A stretch of DNA of 64,000 bases from Vombatus ursinus (taxonomy: Eukaryota > Chordata > Mammalia > Diprotodontia > Vombatidae): the NCBI RefSeq assembly GCF_900497805.2, contig NW_020953950.1, positions 1,503,338-1,567,337 on the forward strand. The letters are read 5' to 3'. Position numbers and translations under genes: made by a program. Below the pieces are notes generated by a model, which saw nothing but the letters and a program-made list of their open reading frames with translations, searched no databases and was not told the DNA's origin. Each line of letters begins with the position of its first letter. Within the stretch, counting starts at the first letter, position 1. Shown here one piece after another: positions 10,070 through 21,609 of the stretch.

Positions 10070-10180
10070 GCTTATGTTTTAGAGATGAGTCAACAGAAGC
10101 CCAGAGAAGGCTGGTCACACAGGGGCAGAAGCAGGCCTGGAAGTCAGGCGTCCTGACTCTGGGCCATTGTTCTGTACTGC
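10070..10180 (-). repeat. SINE fragment
   Basis: TTAGAGATGAGTCAACAGAA, GCCCAGAGAAGG and GGAAGTCAGGCGTCCTGACT: reversed MIR tail half. Confidence 0.65.
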
Positions 10181-10750
10181 TTGGCAATGTAAACTTGGCA
10201 AAGACAAACCAGGTAGCTGGCTCATCAGGTCCTCATTTTATTAAGCAGTGCTTAGGTTGTTAGATAATTTCTAGCTTTATTATCTAAAATATAAAAGGGT
10301 GTTTTAAAACTTCACTGAACAGCAGATTGGATTTTTAAAAATATAGTGCTGTTTGAGGTCCAACAAACCCAGTGTCTATTGTAGAACCCCAGAACACCAG
10401 CTGTGCTTTTCTGTTACTTTCCCTTTGCCTCCTAACAGAGATGCTTAGCAACCAGGCTCTTTACAGAGTAAATCAGTCCAGTTCCTTCACTATAAAACCA
10501 TGGTTGCTCTCCCTTCACAGGGGTAGGATAGTGATACAAAGTAGGGGAAAGAGGAATCGCTAAATTCCCAGGGCATACTCAGGGACGTGGAATCCTCATT
10601 GGAAGCAGTCCATACCACCCGCTGCCCAGTGAGATTCAAGATACCCCTTGGCAAACTGGATGGTGAAGACATCCAAAGGTGATTGACCTAAATTTCTGGT
10701 GGTTAGATAGGTGACAAATGCTAGCTCATCTGTGGGCAGAGCCTCTGCCT
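10181..10750. other. No gene recognised
   Basis: Unique-looking sequence before a purine tract; short open frames overlap on both strands. Confidence 0.45.
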
Positions 10751-10754
10751 TGGA

Positions 10755-10985
10755 TACAGAAAGAGTGAGAGAGGGAGGGAAGGGGGGGTAAGAGAGAAGT
10801 AAAGGAGAGAGAGACAACAGAGAGAGATGGAGAGAGGAGGGAGAGATAGAGACATAGAGGCAGACAGAGACAGAGAGATAGAAAGAGAGAGAGAGCAAGC
10901 GAGACAGAGAGACAGAGACAGAGACAGACACAGGCACACAGAGAACAATAGAGACAGAAACAGAGAGAGGGAAAAGAGTGATATG
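10755..10985. repeat. (GA)/(GACA)-rich purine tract
   Basis: About 230 bases of GAGA, GACAGA and GAGACA motifs on the plus strand; open frames inside are low complexity. Confidence 0.95.
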
Positions 10986-11903
10986 AGGAATAAAGAAGGA
11001 ATTGTAAAAGATCACTGATATTTACTGACAGCTGGAAAAGAGAAAAGCAGGGAGGTCATGGGACTGCTCCATGGGGCAACTTGGAACCCTTTCCCTACCT
11101 AGAAACCATAACTCCCTCAAGTCACTCTGATTTCCCCACTATGTGGATACCACCCAACCCAGGCTGAAGCTACCAATGTCCTCCATGAGAATCACTTCCA
11201 GATTTCCAGGGTCACAAGCAACAGCAGGTCATTTGAAATGCTGATGCTCAAAGCTGATGTTCATTTTTAACATTTTAGAAAAAACCAGATTCCTCATGGA
11301 TGTACATACACCATTCACTCAAAAACTGGTCATTTCGTTTCTAGTTGGAATATAGGACCACGAATCTCAAAGGGGATATTCACGAGTTGCCAGGACCTAC
11401 TAAAGGTTTAAAAGAGAGGGTTAAAAGAGAATTTTTCTCCCTTTCATACTAGCTAACTTCTCCTGAACACTGTAGGGAAGTCCAGAATTCTGATCATCAG
11501 AAGTTTTGGGCACCACAGCCTAGGGATTCATGGGGACAATGCTTCTGGCATCGTGTTTTTTGGCAAAAAAGGTTATCACTCCCTCATGCTGAAGTTTTGA
11601 AAAGGATATTCACATTTGTTTTCTATAGGATCTTCACAGTAATCCCATGAGGTCAAACATACAGCCTATTTTACAAAGTGGGAAACTGAGGTCCAGAGCT
11701 TGTCTTTGAAGGTGCCTATCATTCAAGATAAATAGTTCTAAGAATGAATTATCTCTATGAACTGTGACCCTGGAGGAGATAACCTAAGTTTGGATCAGTT
11801 TCCTCATCTGCAGAATGGAAATAATCTGTCAAACAGTCTCAAATAAATACCCTGTTGGATAACTGTGGAGTCCTCATGCTCACCTCGAGCAAAGAGGTCA
11901 GAC
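10986..11903. other. No gene; two MIR scraps
   Basis: Mostly unique. CAGCCTATTTTACAAAGTGG near 11660 and TTTCCTCATCTGCAGAATGG near 11798 are short MIR pieces. Confidence 0.5.
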
Positions 11904-11988
11904 AGGGCATCCTAAAAGTCTTAGTGCAGTTTTAAGATTTAATAGCTTTTAATTGCTTAAAACTACACTAAGCCTTGTGCAACACCCT
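11904..11988. mobile_element. Palindromic MITE, mariner-like size
   Basis: Two diverged 33-base arms, left CTTAGTGCAGTTTTAAG and right CTTAAAACTACACTAAG, flank about 19 AT-rich bases. Total near 85 bp, like the mariner-derived MADE1 class; the family is not identified. Confidence 0.6.
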
Positions 11989-12159
11989 CCTACACTCCTG
12001 AGCTAATATCTATTACTAAGGTATAGCTGGACTTCTCTACTGATTAGAGCTTTATTTCTCAGCTAACATTGAAAGATGAAATGACATTCAAAGTCCAAAG
12101 TCACAATCATTGTCAGAGCCAAAATTCTCACCCAGGACCACCCTCCAATACAAACCCAC

Positions 12160-12435
12160 AGAAACAATAATGAGGATGATGATAACTAGCATTTATAGAT
12201 ATCTCTTTGAGGTCTGAAAGTGCCTTCTAATCTTTCTTATTTGATCTTGATAAGAACCTTGTAAGTTAAGCATGCTTATTGCACCCATTTTACAGATAGG
12301 AAAACTGAGGCCCAGAACCATGAAGTGACTTGCCTAAGGTCACACAACTATTAAATGTCTGAGGCAGGATTTGAACTCAGATTTTCTTGATTTGCAGTCC
12401 AACATGCTCTCTATCCACTGAGCCACCCAGCTGCA
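12160..12435 (-). repeat. MIR SINE, full length
   Basis: AACTAGCATTTATAGATATC, CCCATTTTACAGATAGGAAA, GTGACTTGCCTAAGGTCACA, TTTGAACTCAGATTTTCTTG and CACTGAGCCACCCAGCTGC. Confidence 0.9.
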
Positions 12436-12689
12436 AATCCTAAAGCTCTGGACAGTTCAAAGCCTAGAAATCATAACCGGCTAGGAAAGCGCAGCCTCCA
12501 ACCTACCACCCTCCCCCCTCCCCAGCAGTCTTTGCTATTCAAATAGCCCTGAGTCCTGGGCCTGTCAAGGCCTTCCTTAGTTATTTTTCCTCTTAAGGTT
12601 TCCTTTCCTGTGGAACATCTGAAGTTCAAACGAAATTTGCCCTCAAATACATTAACCTGCATTCCCCCCCTTGTCAAGATTGATTCCTA

Positions 12690-12850
12690 TTTTTGCCATT
12701 TCCTGTTCACATTTCCTTCGGCATTATTTCCACCCTCCCAGGGCCCTGGACACCTAGCAAATTGACCTCATCTGCAAATTTAATTAATGGGCTATTTAGC
12801 CCCCTTCTTCTGGATCATTAACAGAGGCAATGAAACCTGAGCATCCCTGG
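12690..12850 (-). repeat. Possible CR1/L3 fragment
   Basis: GACCTCATCTGCAAATTTAA and TGGATCATTAACAGAGGCAA resemble the reversed L3 reverse-transcriptase stretch next to the VPQGS motif. Confidence 0.45.
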
Positions 12851-13085
12851 AAAAAGCCTTAGTATTTGGAAAATTTGAGTGGATCTGGGCCATTTCTTTA
12901 GAATTCTAGGACTAGGAGTATGGCTGGGATGCAGTAAGAGATCTCAGCCACTAAATGGGGAGGGGCAACTTCAGGTCACATGACCCTCCTGTGAGCCAGA
13001 TCTCAAGTCATAATTCCAGCTCCACCCTGAGTGAAGAGTCCTAGCCAATGTGGATTAGTCCTGACAACATGTGGCCATGAATCTT
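12851..13085. other. No gene recognised
   Basis: Unique-looking sequence. Confidence 0.4.
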
Positions 13086-13089
13086 GGAT

Positions 13090-13375
13090 TTAGAATGTTA
13101 GAGAGAAACTTAGAATTCACTGTGCCCAACCCACTCACTTTTTAGATTTAGGGATTTATGGGTTCAAAGAGAGTAAGTGATTTGTCTAAGGTCACCCAGC
13201 TTCCTCAGAAGCCACTGTAAGCCCTTTGTCATCTTCCTCCTCCATCTTTCCCTGCCTACCACAGTGCAGTTCAATTTAATTAAAGAAAATGCTTATCAAT
13301 GCCTATACCATTCTAGGCACTGTATAGTTTACAAAGAACTTTGCTTATATTATCTCATTTGATACTTAGGGCTGG
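13090..13375 (-). repeat. Two MIR/L2-type fragments
   Basis: GTAAGTGATTTGTCTAAGGT at 13173 (SINE) and CATTCTAGGCACTGTATAGT with TTATATTATCTCATTTGATA (MIR 5' part in reverse). Confidence 0.6.
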
Positions 13376-13404
13376 CTTGGAAAACCTCTGACCCTGGGCT
13401 TAGC

Positions 13405-13600
13405 TCATAATATAAGAGAGCAGAAGAGAACAGACTAGGACAGAATAGAACAGAGCAGAGCAGAATAGGAGAACAGGATAGGATAAGATGGGATGAAATA
13501 GGATAGGATGAGATGGGATAGGATAGAATAGGTCAAGAAGGGATAGGATATAGGATAAAACAGAATAGAATAAAACAGAACAGAATAGAATAGGATAGAT
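13405..13600. repeat. Degenerate GGATA/GAACA pentamer array
   Basis: About 195 bases of GGATA, GAATA, GAACA and GATGG motifs in the same phase; diverged, so old or fast-mixing. Confidence 0.9.
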
Positions 13601-13609
13601 TTTTTAATA

Positions 13610-13775
13610 GCTTGAAGATACCTTATCGATCATCTGGTCTGCCTGATTTGATACATGAAGAAGATGAGGCTCAAAGAGTTAAACATCTTATTTTAACAAG
13701 TTAGTGGCAGAATTGAACCTTGAGCCTAGGTATCCTGATGCCCAGTTCAGTGATTTGCCATTACTCTATGCTGCT
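13610..13775 (-). repeat. SINE
   Basis: AGATACCTTATCGATCATCT, ACATGAAGAAGATGAGGCTC and GTGGCAGAATTGAACCTTGA, ending CTCTATGCTGC. Confidence 0.7.
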
Positions 13776-14623
13776 TCATCAACCTGGCAGAAACGGTATA
13801 AACAACCTCATTCTTGTCAATAGATATGTCAATAGATTTTTGGAAGCTTAATGGCTATCTCCTAAAACTCCAAAATGGGTATATTACACAATGAATGCAG
13901 TACATCCTTATGTAGAAAATGAGTCATGGCACTTTGCGCTTTTTAGTTCAGGGAACTAGTGATCATTGTCTTCCAACTTGAGATGAAATGTATTGTCTTT
14001 CTACTGAAATGAAATACTTGAAAACATGAAACCTATTGAGAATTTATATCTTGTATGGAGACTATCATGTTAAGATGTGCATTTCTATAAAATCAAATCA
14101 AATGTCAAACACCTTCCAAAAAGAAAATCAAGCGCAGATTCCAAGGATGCTTATATTTGCAATTTGCACGGGAATTAAATGTATTTTCAATGCAATGCTT
14201 GTGCATTTGAAAAATGGACAATATATAAAAAAACAGTAGTTCTTGTCTCTCCGATCCCTTTTGCAGCAAATTAGGACCTTGTTTCCAGGTGGGTTCCAGA
14301 GAACCTTTGCTTCTCTCCTGGTTTTCTTTCTGTGTTGATGTCAGCATTCCTCCCTCTCCCTGTCGCTCATTCCTCATCCTTCTCCCTCTTTCCCTATTTC
14401 CTCTTGGTCTCTTGTTCTCTCCCTTAATAGTCATTAAATCATAATTTGCTGTATTTCATTGAATAGAGTTTTATGTTTTCTATTCTTAATTTTAAAAGCA
14501 GACACGAGGAACTTAAATGGTGATTTCTCCTCTCTTGCTCTTCTCAAAAGAATAAAAATAAAAATGCATTTTACTTATGATTGTCTATTATCTTTTATGT
14601 ATATATGTAATAGACAAACGTGC

Positions 14624-14628
<5 letters not shown>
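13776..14628. other. Repeat-poor AT-rich block, no gene
   Basis: No dispersed repeat recognised over about 850 bases; a candidate for conserved non-coding sequence, though conservation cannot be seen from one genome. Confidence 0.45.
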
Positions 14629-14669
<41 letters not shown>

Positions 14670-14670
14670 C
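14629..14670. repeat. (TG)n microsatellite
   Basis: About 19 TG units, ending TATAC. Confidence 0.98.
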
Positions 14671-14724
14671 AAGGAGACTCATTTCCACTCTAGGCTCCCA
14701 GAGGTTCTATTTCACCTACCTTGT

Positions 14725-14815
14725 AAGGCATTGTTTTACATCTCTTTGTATCTGCCACAGTACCTTGCATATAGTAAGCACCCAATAAATTTTTATTGAA
14801 TGCATGAATAAATCA
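14725..14815 (+). repeat. L2 3' tail
   Basis: GCCACAGTACCTTGCATATA, GTAAGCACCCAATAAATTTT and a TGAATGCATGAATAA end. Confidence 0.75.
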
Positions 14816-15545
14816 GTAACTTTTAATATCCTACAAGGTTAGAGCTGCCAATCCACCTCCTGGATGCAGTGGGGGAAGCCACGTCACCCATTAGAGCTGT
14901 CAGCCCCATTTTCTCAGGGAGTAACCACCTGCTGCCATGATACCATGCTTTCTGTCCAAAGATAGTGCTCCATTTTGGCGAACAGTGTCCCATTGGAACA
15001 CAAAGACATGTATGCCTTCTTATAAAATGTTGACATAGCATGGCTATAAAGCCTATCGACAATCTCAAAATTAGTGTACTGTGTCCATGTTGACTTTTGT
15101 TATCGGTCATTTTTTTCCCTCTTAAAAATTTAACAGTCCTTCTTGGCCCATCAAGAAAGTGTTGTTTCAAAATAGCCTAGGGGATGGGGGAACTGTTTGT
15201 TAAGCCCTGACGCAATTCTTTTTTCAATTTCTGAAGGGCTTTTGATGTTCAAACTGACCCTAATAAGGAAGGGAGCCATTTATTAAAAACAAAACCTTGA
15301 GGCTGGGAACAGGAATTCTAACATAAGCATGGTTTAGTTGTTACATATTAGCCATAACACCGATGAATATTTTTTAAATGTTTTATTGAATTCTTTTTTT
15401 CATTGTCAGTTCCTATCTATATGCCTCATTCCACAGCTGTAGCCCACCACCCCTGTGCTGAGAGGAAGGAGGCATATGTACTAGAATATCAATTTCCTGA
15501 AGCTGTGATTGATCAGAACATTAACCAGAAGTCTGAATCTTTTAA
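14816..15545. other. No gene recognised
   Basis: Unique-looking; overlapping weak open frames on both strands only. Confidence 0.45.
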
Positions 15546-15549
15546 ATTT

Positions 15550-15850
15550 CATAGATACAGATATGGAGAGCACCTTGGGGGCCATCTGGCCCAATGCCCT
15601 TGTTTTGCAGATGAGGAAACTGGGGCTCAGAGAGCTATGTGGCACAGTGGATAGAGCACTGGACTTGGAGGCAAGAAGCCTTGAGTTTGAACCTTCATCA
15701 GACACTTAGTATCTATGTGTCCTTGGGCAAGTCATTTAATTTCCATCTGCCTCAGTGTCTTTATCTGTAAAATAGGGATAACTCTGCCTATCTTACAGGG
15801 TTGTTGTAAAGACCAAATAAGATAACATATTGTCTCATTTGTTTGCTTTA
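15550..15850 (+). repeat. SINE pair in opposite orientation
   Basis: A short reversed SINE (TTTTGCAGATGAGGAAACTG, 15602) abuts a sense copy from 15640 (GGCACAGTGGATAGAGCACT) to GGGTTGTTGTAAAGACCAAA. Confidence 0.8.
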
Positions 15851-16184
15851 TAAGTTTTAAAGTCTTACATCAATATAGTTATTGATATATTGATATACAA
15901 TATCCTTTACTGCCTATCTCTGAGGAAAACAGAGTGACCTCCAACCCCAATTTACTGCTTTGCCTCTTGGAAGGAATACCTTGTAGAGGGATGGGAGGAA
16001 AAGATGGGAGAGATGTCTATTCTTTCTCCTTTCAAGCCACACACAGGGACAGTGTCCTCACTATACATGAGGCCTCACATACTCCTTGCCTTACATTCTG
16101 ATCATATGCCCTTTTCAAGCAGTTAATTTTTTTTTGGTGGATGGTGGAAAAACAATAATTTACACATTTTAGGTCTCCTTGGAC

Positions 16185-16475
16185 AATGAAATTAGAGTGT
16201 GAATTATTGGAAAGCATTCTGGGTTTGGAGACAGAAGACCTAGGTTTGAATTCTAGCTCTTCTATTCTTTTTTTTTTTTTGAGGCAATTAGGGTTAAGTG
16301 ACTTCCCTAGGATCATATAGCTAGTAAGTATCTGAGGCTGGATTTGAACTCTGGTCCTCCTGACTCCACTATTTTGGATGATCTTCCATTGACCTCTTGG
16401 AAATGCCTTCAAGGGTCAGTGCTGACAATGGATAGTGCTCTATCCACTGCTCCACCTCGTTGCACCTTAACTTTC
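16185..16475. repeat. Sense MIR half facing a reversed WSINE1-like SINE
   Basis: Sense head GGTTTGAATTCTAGCTCTTC stops at an 11-T run; then GAGGCAATTAGGGTTAAGTG to TCTATCCACTGCTCCACCTC in reverse, with an internal insertion of about 45 bases (16370-16415). Confidence 0.8.
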
Positions 16476-16509
16476 CTATTGACTCTATCCTTCACTTTTG
16501 CAAGCCACG

Positions 16510-16720
16510 TAACCATGGCTGATGTCTTCCTCTCTGAGATCACCTTCCATTTGCACCGTATATCTTTTATGCACATAGTTATTGGCATATTGGTCACTGA
16601 CGAGGGCATTGACCAGGACATTGACCATGCTTTTGCCTTTCTTTATATTTCTAGTGCTTAGCACAGTATCTTACATATAATAGGTGCTTAATAAATGTTT
16701 GTTGCCTAACTGATTGACAA
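16510..16720 (+). repeat. L2 3' end
   Basis: CCTCTCTGAGATCACCTTCC, then TAGTGCTTAGCACAGTATCT and TAATAGGTGCTTAATAAATG, ending TGATTGA. Confidence 0.85.
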
Positions 16721-16760
16721 CCTTTTTGGACTTCAGTTGCCCAATTCTATAGTTTGTACA

Positions 16761-16826
<66 letters not shown>

Positions 16827-16836
16827 NNNNNNNNNN

Positions 16837-16882
<46 letters not shown>
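16761..16882. repeat. (TATC)n microsatellite with assembly gap
   Basis: TATC units run to both sides of 10 N (16827-16836), so the true length is unknown. Confidence 0.98.
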
Positions 16883-16883
<1 letters not shown>

Positions 16884-17460
16884 ATCACAATCTTACAGCC
16901 CAGGGAGTTATAAAACATGTTATTGAGCTTTTCTTTTCAGACATCCACCAAGCAGAAATTAACTTCTTTTAAGAAGTGGCAAGAAAAAGAAAGCAGTACA
17001 AACAATGCTGAGCCTGCATTCCATGTGTGGGTCTGGATCAAGACCGAGGAGTTGGCTACTAAGCGAGGGGCTACTAAGCTAGGAAGCATTGCTCACATTC
17101 CTGGGCTGGGGACATCCTTCCTGGTCAACCTTTTCTGACCCTTGAAGGCATTTCCAAGAGGCCAATGTAAGATCATCAAAAAACACCAAACTGCCTTCCA
17201 ATTCATGGCTTAGGAATGGCAAGATAAGTCACAAAGGCGGCAGGTCCTGGCCTACATAAACAGGATGTAACTGAATGGGGTGAGGGGAAGGAAACCATTC
17301 ACCATGGACTAACATGTTAGAACCATCCACAGAAAACAGCAGCGAAGTCCCTTCCCCCTCCCTCTCCCCTTCCCTTCCAAGAATGCTGTTAGTCTGCTTT
17401 CCTGGAGTGACCAGGGCCAGAAAGAGATCACAGGATTGTGGTTTGTGGTTTGGAATGGGA
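16883..17460. other. No gene recognised
   Basis: Unique-looking sequence. Confidence 0.45.
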
Positions 17461-17751
17461 TAGTAGCCTTTGTTGAGTTCGATTCAATGCAATACAACTC
17501 AATATGTTTCCATTTAGTACCAATAATGAGCCAGGTATTGTGCTAGATATACAAAGGCAAAAGCAGTCTCTATCCTCAAGGAGCTGACATTCTACCAGGA
17601 AAAACAAGTGCATGGATAAATAAGTATATAATATATGCAAAATAAATACAAAGTAATGGGCAGTTGTATTAAGAACTCAGGGATTCAGCAAAGGCTTCTT
17701 GTAAGGAGTACGTACTGAAGATGAGCATTGAAGGGAGCTAGGGTTTCCAAA

Positions 17752-17985
17752 CTAGGCAGCTAGGTGGCACAGATAGAGTGCCTAGGGATGACTCATCTGG
17801 CCTCAGCTCAAATCTAGCCTCAGATACTTCCTAGCAGTGTGACCCTGGGCAAGTCACTTAACCTTGTTTGCCTCAGTTTCCTTACCTGTAAAGTGAGTTA
17901 GAGAAGGAAATGGTGAACCACTCCAGTATCTTTGCCGAGAAAACCCCAAATGGGGCCATGAAGAGCTGGACAAGACCGAAAAAAG
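17752..17985 (+). repeat. Mar-1 SINE
   Basis: GGCAGCTAGGTGGCACAGAT head, CAGTGTGACCCTGGGCAAGT, GAGAAGGAAATGGTGAACCA, AAAACCCCAAATGGGGCCAT, A-rich end. Confidence 0.92.
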
Positions 17986-18079
17986 AAGGGTTTCTAAAAG
18001 GTAAACATAAGGAAGAAGAACATTTCAGGTATGGTGGACAGCCCGTACAAAGGCACACAGGCAAAAGATGGGATGTCAG

Positions 18080-18265
18080 AGTATCACAGATATTGAGATA
18101 GAAGGAACCTTACAGTCTGACCCCTTCATTTTACAGATGAGGAAACTGAGATCTAGGGTTAAGTGACTTACCTAAGGTCACACAGGTATAAGTGGCCGAG
18201 GCAGGATTTGAACCCCGATTCTCTGACTGCAGAGAGAGTGTGCTTTATACTATACCAGGCTAATA
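18080..18265 (-). repeat. SINE inside the L2
   Basis: CATTTTACAGATGAGGAAAC, AAGTGACTTACCTAAGGTCA and GATTTGAACCCCGATTCTCT. Confidence 0.85.
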
Positions 18266-18611
18266 GGTTGAGTTCAGATGCTGAGTGCAATGTGTAATAG
18301 GCTAGAGAAATAGGCTGGAGCTTACCAGGTGCTAGGGAGCCATAGAAGCTTCTTGTGCCTGGGAGTGACACCATTAGAACTCTGCTTTAGGAACATCCAG
18401 TTGGCAGATGTTGGGGAGGATGGATTGAAATGGTGAGAAACTGGAGAAAGGAAGACTGATTTGGAGGCCATCACAATAGTCCAGGAAAGAGGTAATGAGG
18501 TCTGGATGATAGTGGCCATGGTATGAGTAGAGACAAAACCGACCTCAGAGAGCTGATAGCCGCTGGGCTTCTCCTTGCATCCATAACCAATCTATTGAAC
18601 ACTAGAGAGGG

Positions 18612-18790
18612 CAGGAGGCATGGCAAGAAGGAGTTTTCAGTCAGAAGACCTAAGTTCGGGTCCTGCCTCTGACCCTTATTAATATGTGACTAGGAACAAG
18701 TCCATGCATCACTTTCCTCAGCCATAAAATGGGGATAACCACACCTTTTACTTCTCAATTTTATAGCATGCTTATAAGGGAAAAATGCTT
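18612..18790 (+). repeat. MIR-type SINE
   Basis: TCAGAAGACCTAAGTTCGGG, CTTTCCTCAGCCATAAAATG and GGGGATAACCACACC. Confidence 0.75.
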
Positions 18791-19390
18791 TGGAGGTCAT
18801 CAGGTGTAACATAAATGTGAGTGATTGCTGAAATACCTTGCCTAGGAGGACCATACAGCTGTATGCTGGCAGAGGCTCTCTTTATGGTTATGAAATGCAA
18901 AGTTTTGCAAACAGAGAGAGGGGATATGAGCGGTCTCCTACTCTGTCAGCCAAAAGACTTGGTGGCGTTGGGTGGGGACTTGTAATGTTAGTCCAGACAC
19001 TCCAGTCCAGCAGAGATTGTCTTTATTCCAATGAGCTAGTTCAAATGTGAATCCCTATAGACACTCAGCACTTTGGACAGGGACGGCATCACAATCATTC
19101 CCCTCTAAGTACACACACATAACTCCTGGGGACATTAATGGAACTGAGGCAGACACATAAAGGCCCCTCTATGAAGAATGCCTGGTTAAGAGCATCTTAA
19201 GAACAATGTTATTGTCACCCTGGTAGAGAGCATCCTGACCTGAGATGCCTTGCCCCAAAGAAGCTGGAATAGAAGGGCGGACGGGAATGGTTTTACTTAG
19301 AACAGAGTCGTTTGAAACTTTGCTCAAGACTTCAGCGCAATGTCTGGCCCATATGAAATGCTTGATGAGCTAAAGTGAATTGAATAAATG
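18791..19390. other. No gene; short L2/MIR tail scrap
   Basis: Unique apart from a worn tail ending GAATAAATGGATGCATGAAT at 19380. Confidence 0.45.
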
Positions 19391-19394
19391 GATG

Positions 19395-19600
19395 CATGAA
19401 TGAAAAACATCCATTCATCACTTACTATGTGCCAAGCACTGTGCTAAGTGTTGGGGATAAAAAGAAAAATCTTAACAGCCCCTGCTCTCAAAAAAGCTTA
19501 CATTTTAATTAGGGGAGACAATACGCAAGAGAAAGCTCAGCTCTAGTGAAGACAGAAAGATTGAGGATGGGAAGGCAGCAGAGGAGAATGGAGTTGAATT
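19395..19600 (-). repeat. L2 3' region
   Basis: TCACTTACTATGTGCCAAGC, ACTGTGCTAAGTGTTGGGGA and CTTACATTTTAATTAGGGGA. Confidence 0.7.
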
Positions 19601-19634
19601 TACCTTCCGATGCCATGAATTGGCGACTGTTTGC

Positions 19635-19840
19635 TTTCATAGCTCACTGAATCATAGATTTAACCAGAGGATACCTTAGAAATCATCAATTCCACCTCTC
19701 TAATTTTACAGGTCCAGAGAAATTAAGTGACTTTCTCCAGGTCATGAAACTATTTAAGGGTCAGTGTCAAGATTTAAAATCAGATCATCTGACAGCAAAT
19801 CCAGGGCTCTCCCCACTGTACCAGAGTGCCCCTTACAAGG
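19635..19840 (-). repeat. SINE
   Basis: ACCTTAGAAATCATCAATTC, TCTAATTTTACAGGTCCAGA, then a ACTGTACCAGAGTGCCC end. Confidence 0.7.
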
Positions 19841-21007
19841 GGGATGCTTCCTTTAACAGAAAGAATTTACAGCAAGATATGCTGGAATGCTTTGTGCTCT
19901 ATAGTGTTGGGAAAAGATGCCCAAAGTGCATTTAAAACCTGATTCCACTGACCCTCCTAACCCCCCAAAAAAGAACTTTATAATCTTCCCATTACATAAA
20001 ATAAGATACACCTGTCATTGACTACTTTAGGGGAGGGCAGATCAAATTGGTTTCAAAACTCTTAGAAAACATCAAACTGTATCTGTGATGGTTCCCATAT
20101 GTGGTACCTTTTACTGTTGGGTTTTTTTTAAAATACATAACAGCTTGGAAATGATGCTTTGCTTTGACAAGGAACTGTGAAAATGTGCCATTTCTCCTGA
20201 GCCAAACTCAGAGCACCCCATCCAAATACTATTTATTAAATGCCTCCTGGGCGGCACATGGCACAGTCTGGGGTGCTGGGTTGTGTGAGTCTTGGCCCTG
20301 GGATATTTAAAGACAACAGACAAACTCAGCCCTGCTCTAAGCTGCAGATGGCAAAACTTTACTTGCCATCCTGGACCTAAATGCCTTGTTGAAAGAGGAA
20401 GGCAAAGGCTTTCAAATTTCTACCCCTTCTATAAACCAGACCGAAGCTGAGCCTTCTCCCTTACACAGGGCCCACTGGTGCATCTGAAGTGTGACCACAT
20501 ACGCTCTGGATTCACCAAGCTCCCGGTGGGTACTCAGAAAAAGCCAGCTGGGAACTGGAAAGTGGCGTTCCTAGTCTCCTATACTCCATGCTAAACTCCA
20601 GATTGTGTGTGTATGTGTTTTTTCAATGTGGGGGTTCAATGATCTGGACCATCACCTTACATAGGTTACAGTAATGTTCAGATTTGGAGCAGAACCCTCT
20701 ACCCGAACCTCCAAGGAAATATTTTAGAGTTACAACATGCTTGGAGATTATAGAAATTCTCTCTACTACAAGCTGATTGATAGATATTAATTAGAGAGGG
20801 GAAGCTTCACATGAAAGAATTCTTGGGAGAAAGATTACACATTGATTTAAATTCATACTAAGATCTAAGTGACTTCTTTTTCCATGGGCAGATTTGGATG
20901 GTGGAAAGGAAGAAGGAGAACATAGGAGGACGACGGTCATCTGGAGGCGGGGTGAAGAGGGAAGAGGACCACAAATTCAGGGAAAAGGTCCAGACAGGAC
21001 TTATAAG
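19841..21007. other. Repeat-poor block, no gene
   Basis: One small L2-like tail (TATTTATTAAATGCCTCCTG near 20229); otherwise unique. The frame 20894-21190 runs into the next SINE and is not a gene. Confidence 0.45.
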
Positions 21008-21264
21008 GTTTGTTATTGTTCAGTCATTTTTCAGCCAATTCCAACTCTGTGTGACCCCATCTGGGGTTTTCTTGGCAGAGATAATGGGGTAGTTTGTCAT
21101 TTCCTTCTCCAGCTCATTTTGCAGATGAAGAAACTGAGGCAAACAGGGTTAGGTGACCTGCCCAGGGTCATGCAGCTAGTAAGTTTCTGAGGCTAGATTT
21201 GAACTCATGAAGATGAGTCTTCCTAACTCCAGGCCTAGCGCTCTATCCACTGCACCACCTAGGT
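21008..21264 (-). repeat. Mar-1 SINE
   Basis: GTTATTGTTCAGTCATTTTT, CCCATCTGGGGTTTTCTTGG, CTGCACCACCTAGG end. Confidence 0.92.
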
Positions 21265-21299
21265 TATAGGATTTCAAAATAGAAGGAACCCTGGAGATC

Positions 21300-21600
21300 A
21301 AGGGTAGAATGGGAAGAACATTGACTGTGGAGCTAGAGGAGTTCAAATCCCAGCTCTGAGGATAACTAACTGCTTTTCCTTAACAAGTATTTCCATTTCT
21401 CTGGGGCTTGGCCTATAAGGCTTCTGAGGCCCCTTCCAGCTTTGAACTCTGATTCTATGAGTCTCTAGTCCATCCTGAACCCTTTATGAGAAACTGAGGG
21501 AGAAACTGAGTGATTAGCCCAAGGTCACAGAGAAAGCAGACAGCAGAGCTGAAATTCGAGCAAAGCACTCTGCTGACTCTACTATTTCCACTTGCTCGGT
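21300..21600. repeat. SINE pair: sense then reversed
   Basis: Sense AGTTCAAATCCCAGCTCTGA (21341) to GGCCCCTTCCAGCTTTGAAC; then reversed GATTAGCCCAAGGTCACAGA (21511). Confidence 0.75.
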
Positions 21601-21609
21601 ACACTTTCA

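Larger units (their letters stand above)
17465..18545 (-). repeat. L2 LINE 3' region with two SINEs inside
   Basis: Three collinear pieces in reversed L2 order: 17470-17750 (ATACAAAGGCAAAAGCAGTC, CTCAAGGAGCTGACATTCTA), 17986-18079 (CATTTCAGGTATGGTGGACA, TACAAAGGCACACAGGC) and 18266-18545 (TCACAATAGTCCAGGAAAGA). About 650 bases of LINE. Confidence 0.65.

Noticed and set aside
10596-11015. 139-codon Ser/Leu-rich minus frame
   Set aside because: Mostly translation of the GA-rich tract.
14105-14434. 109-codon minus frame in a repeat-poor block
   Set aside because: Starts without ATG support, basic and low-information; no recognised domain or splice context.
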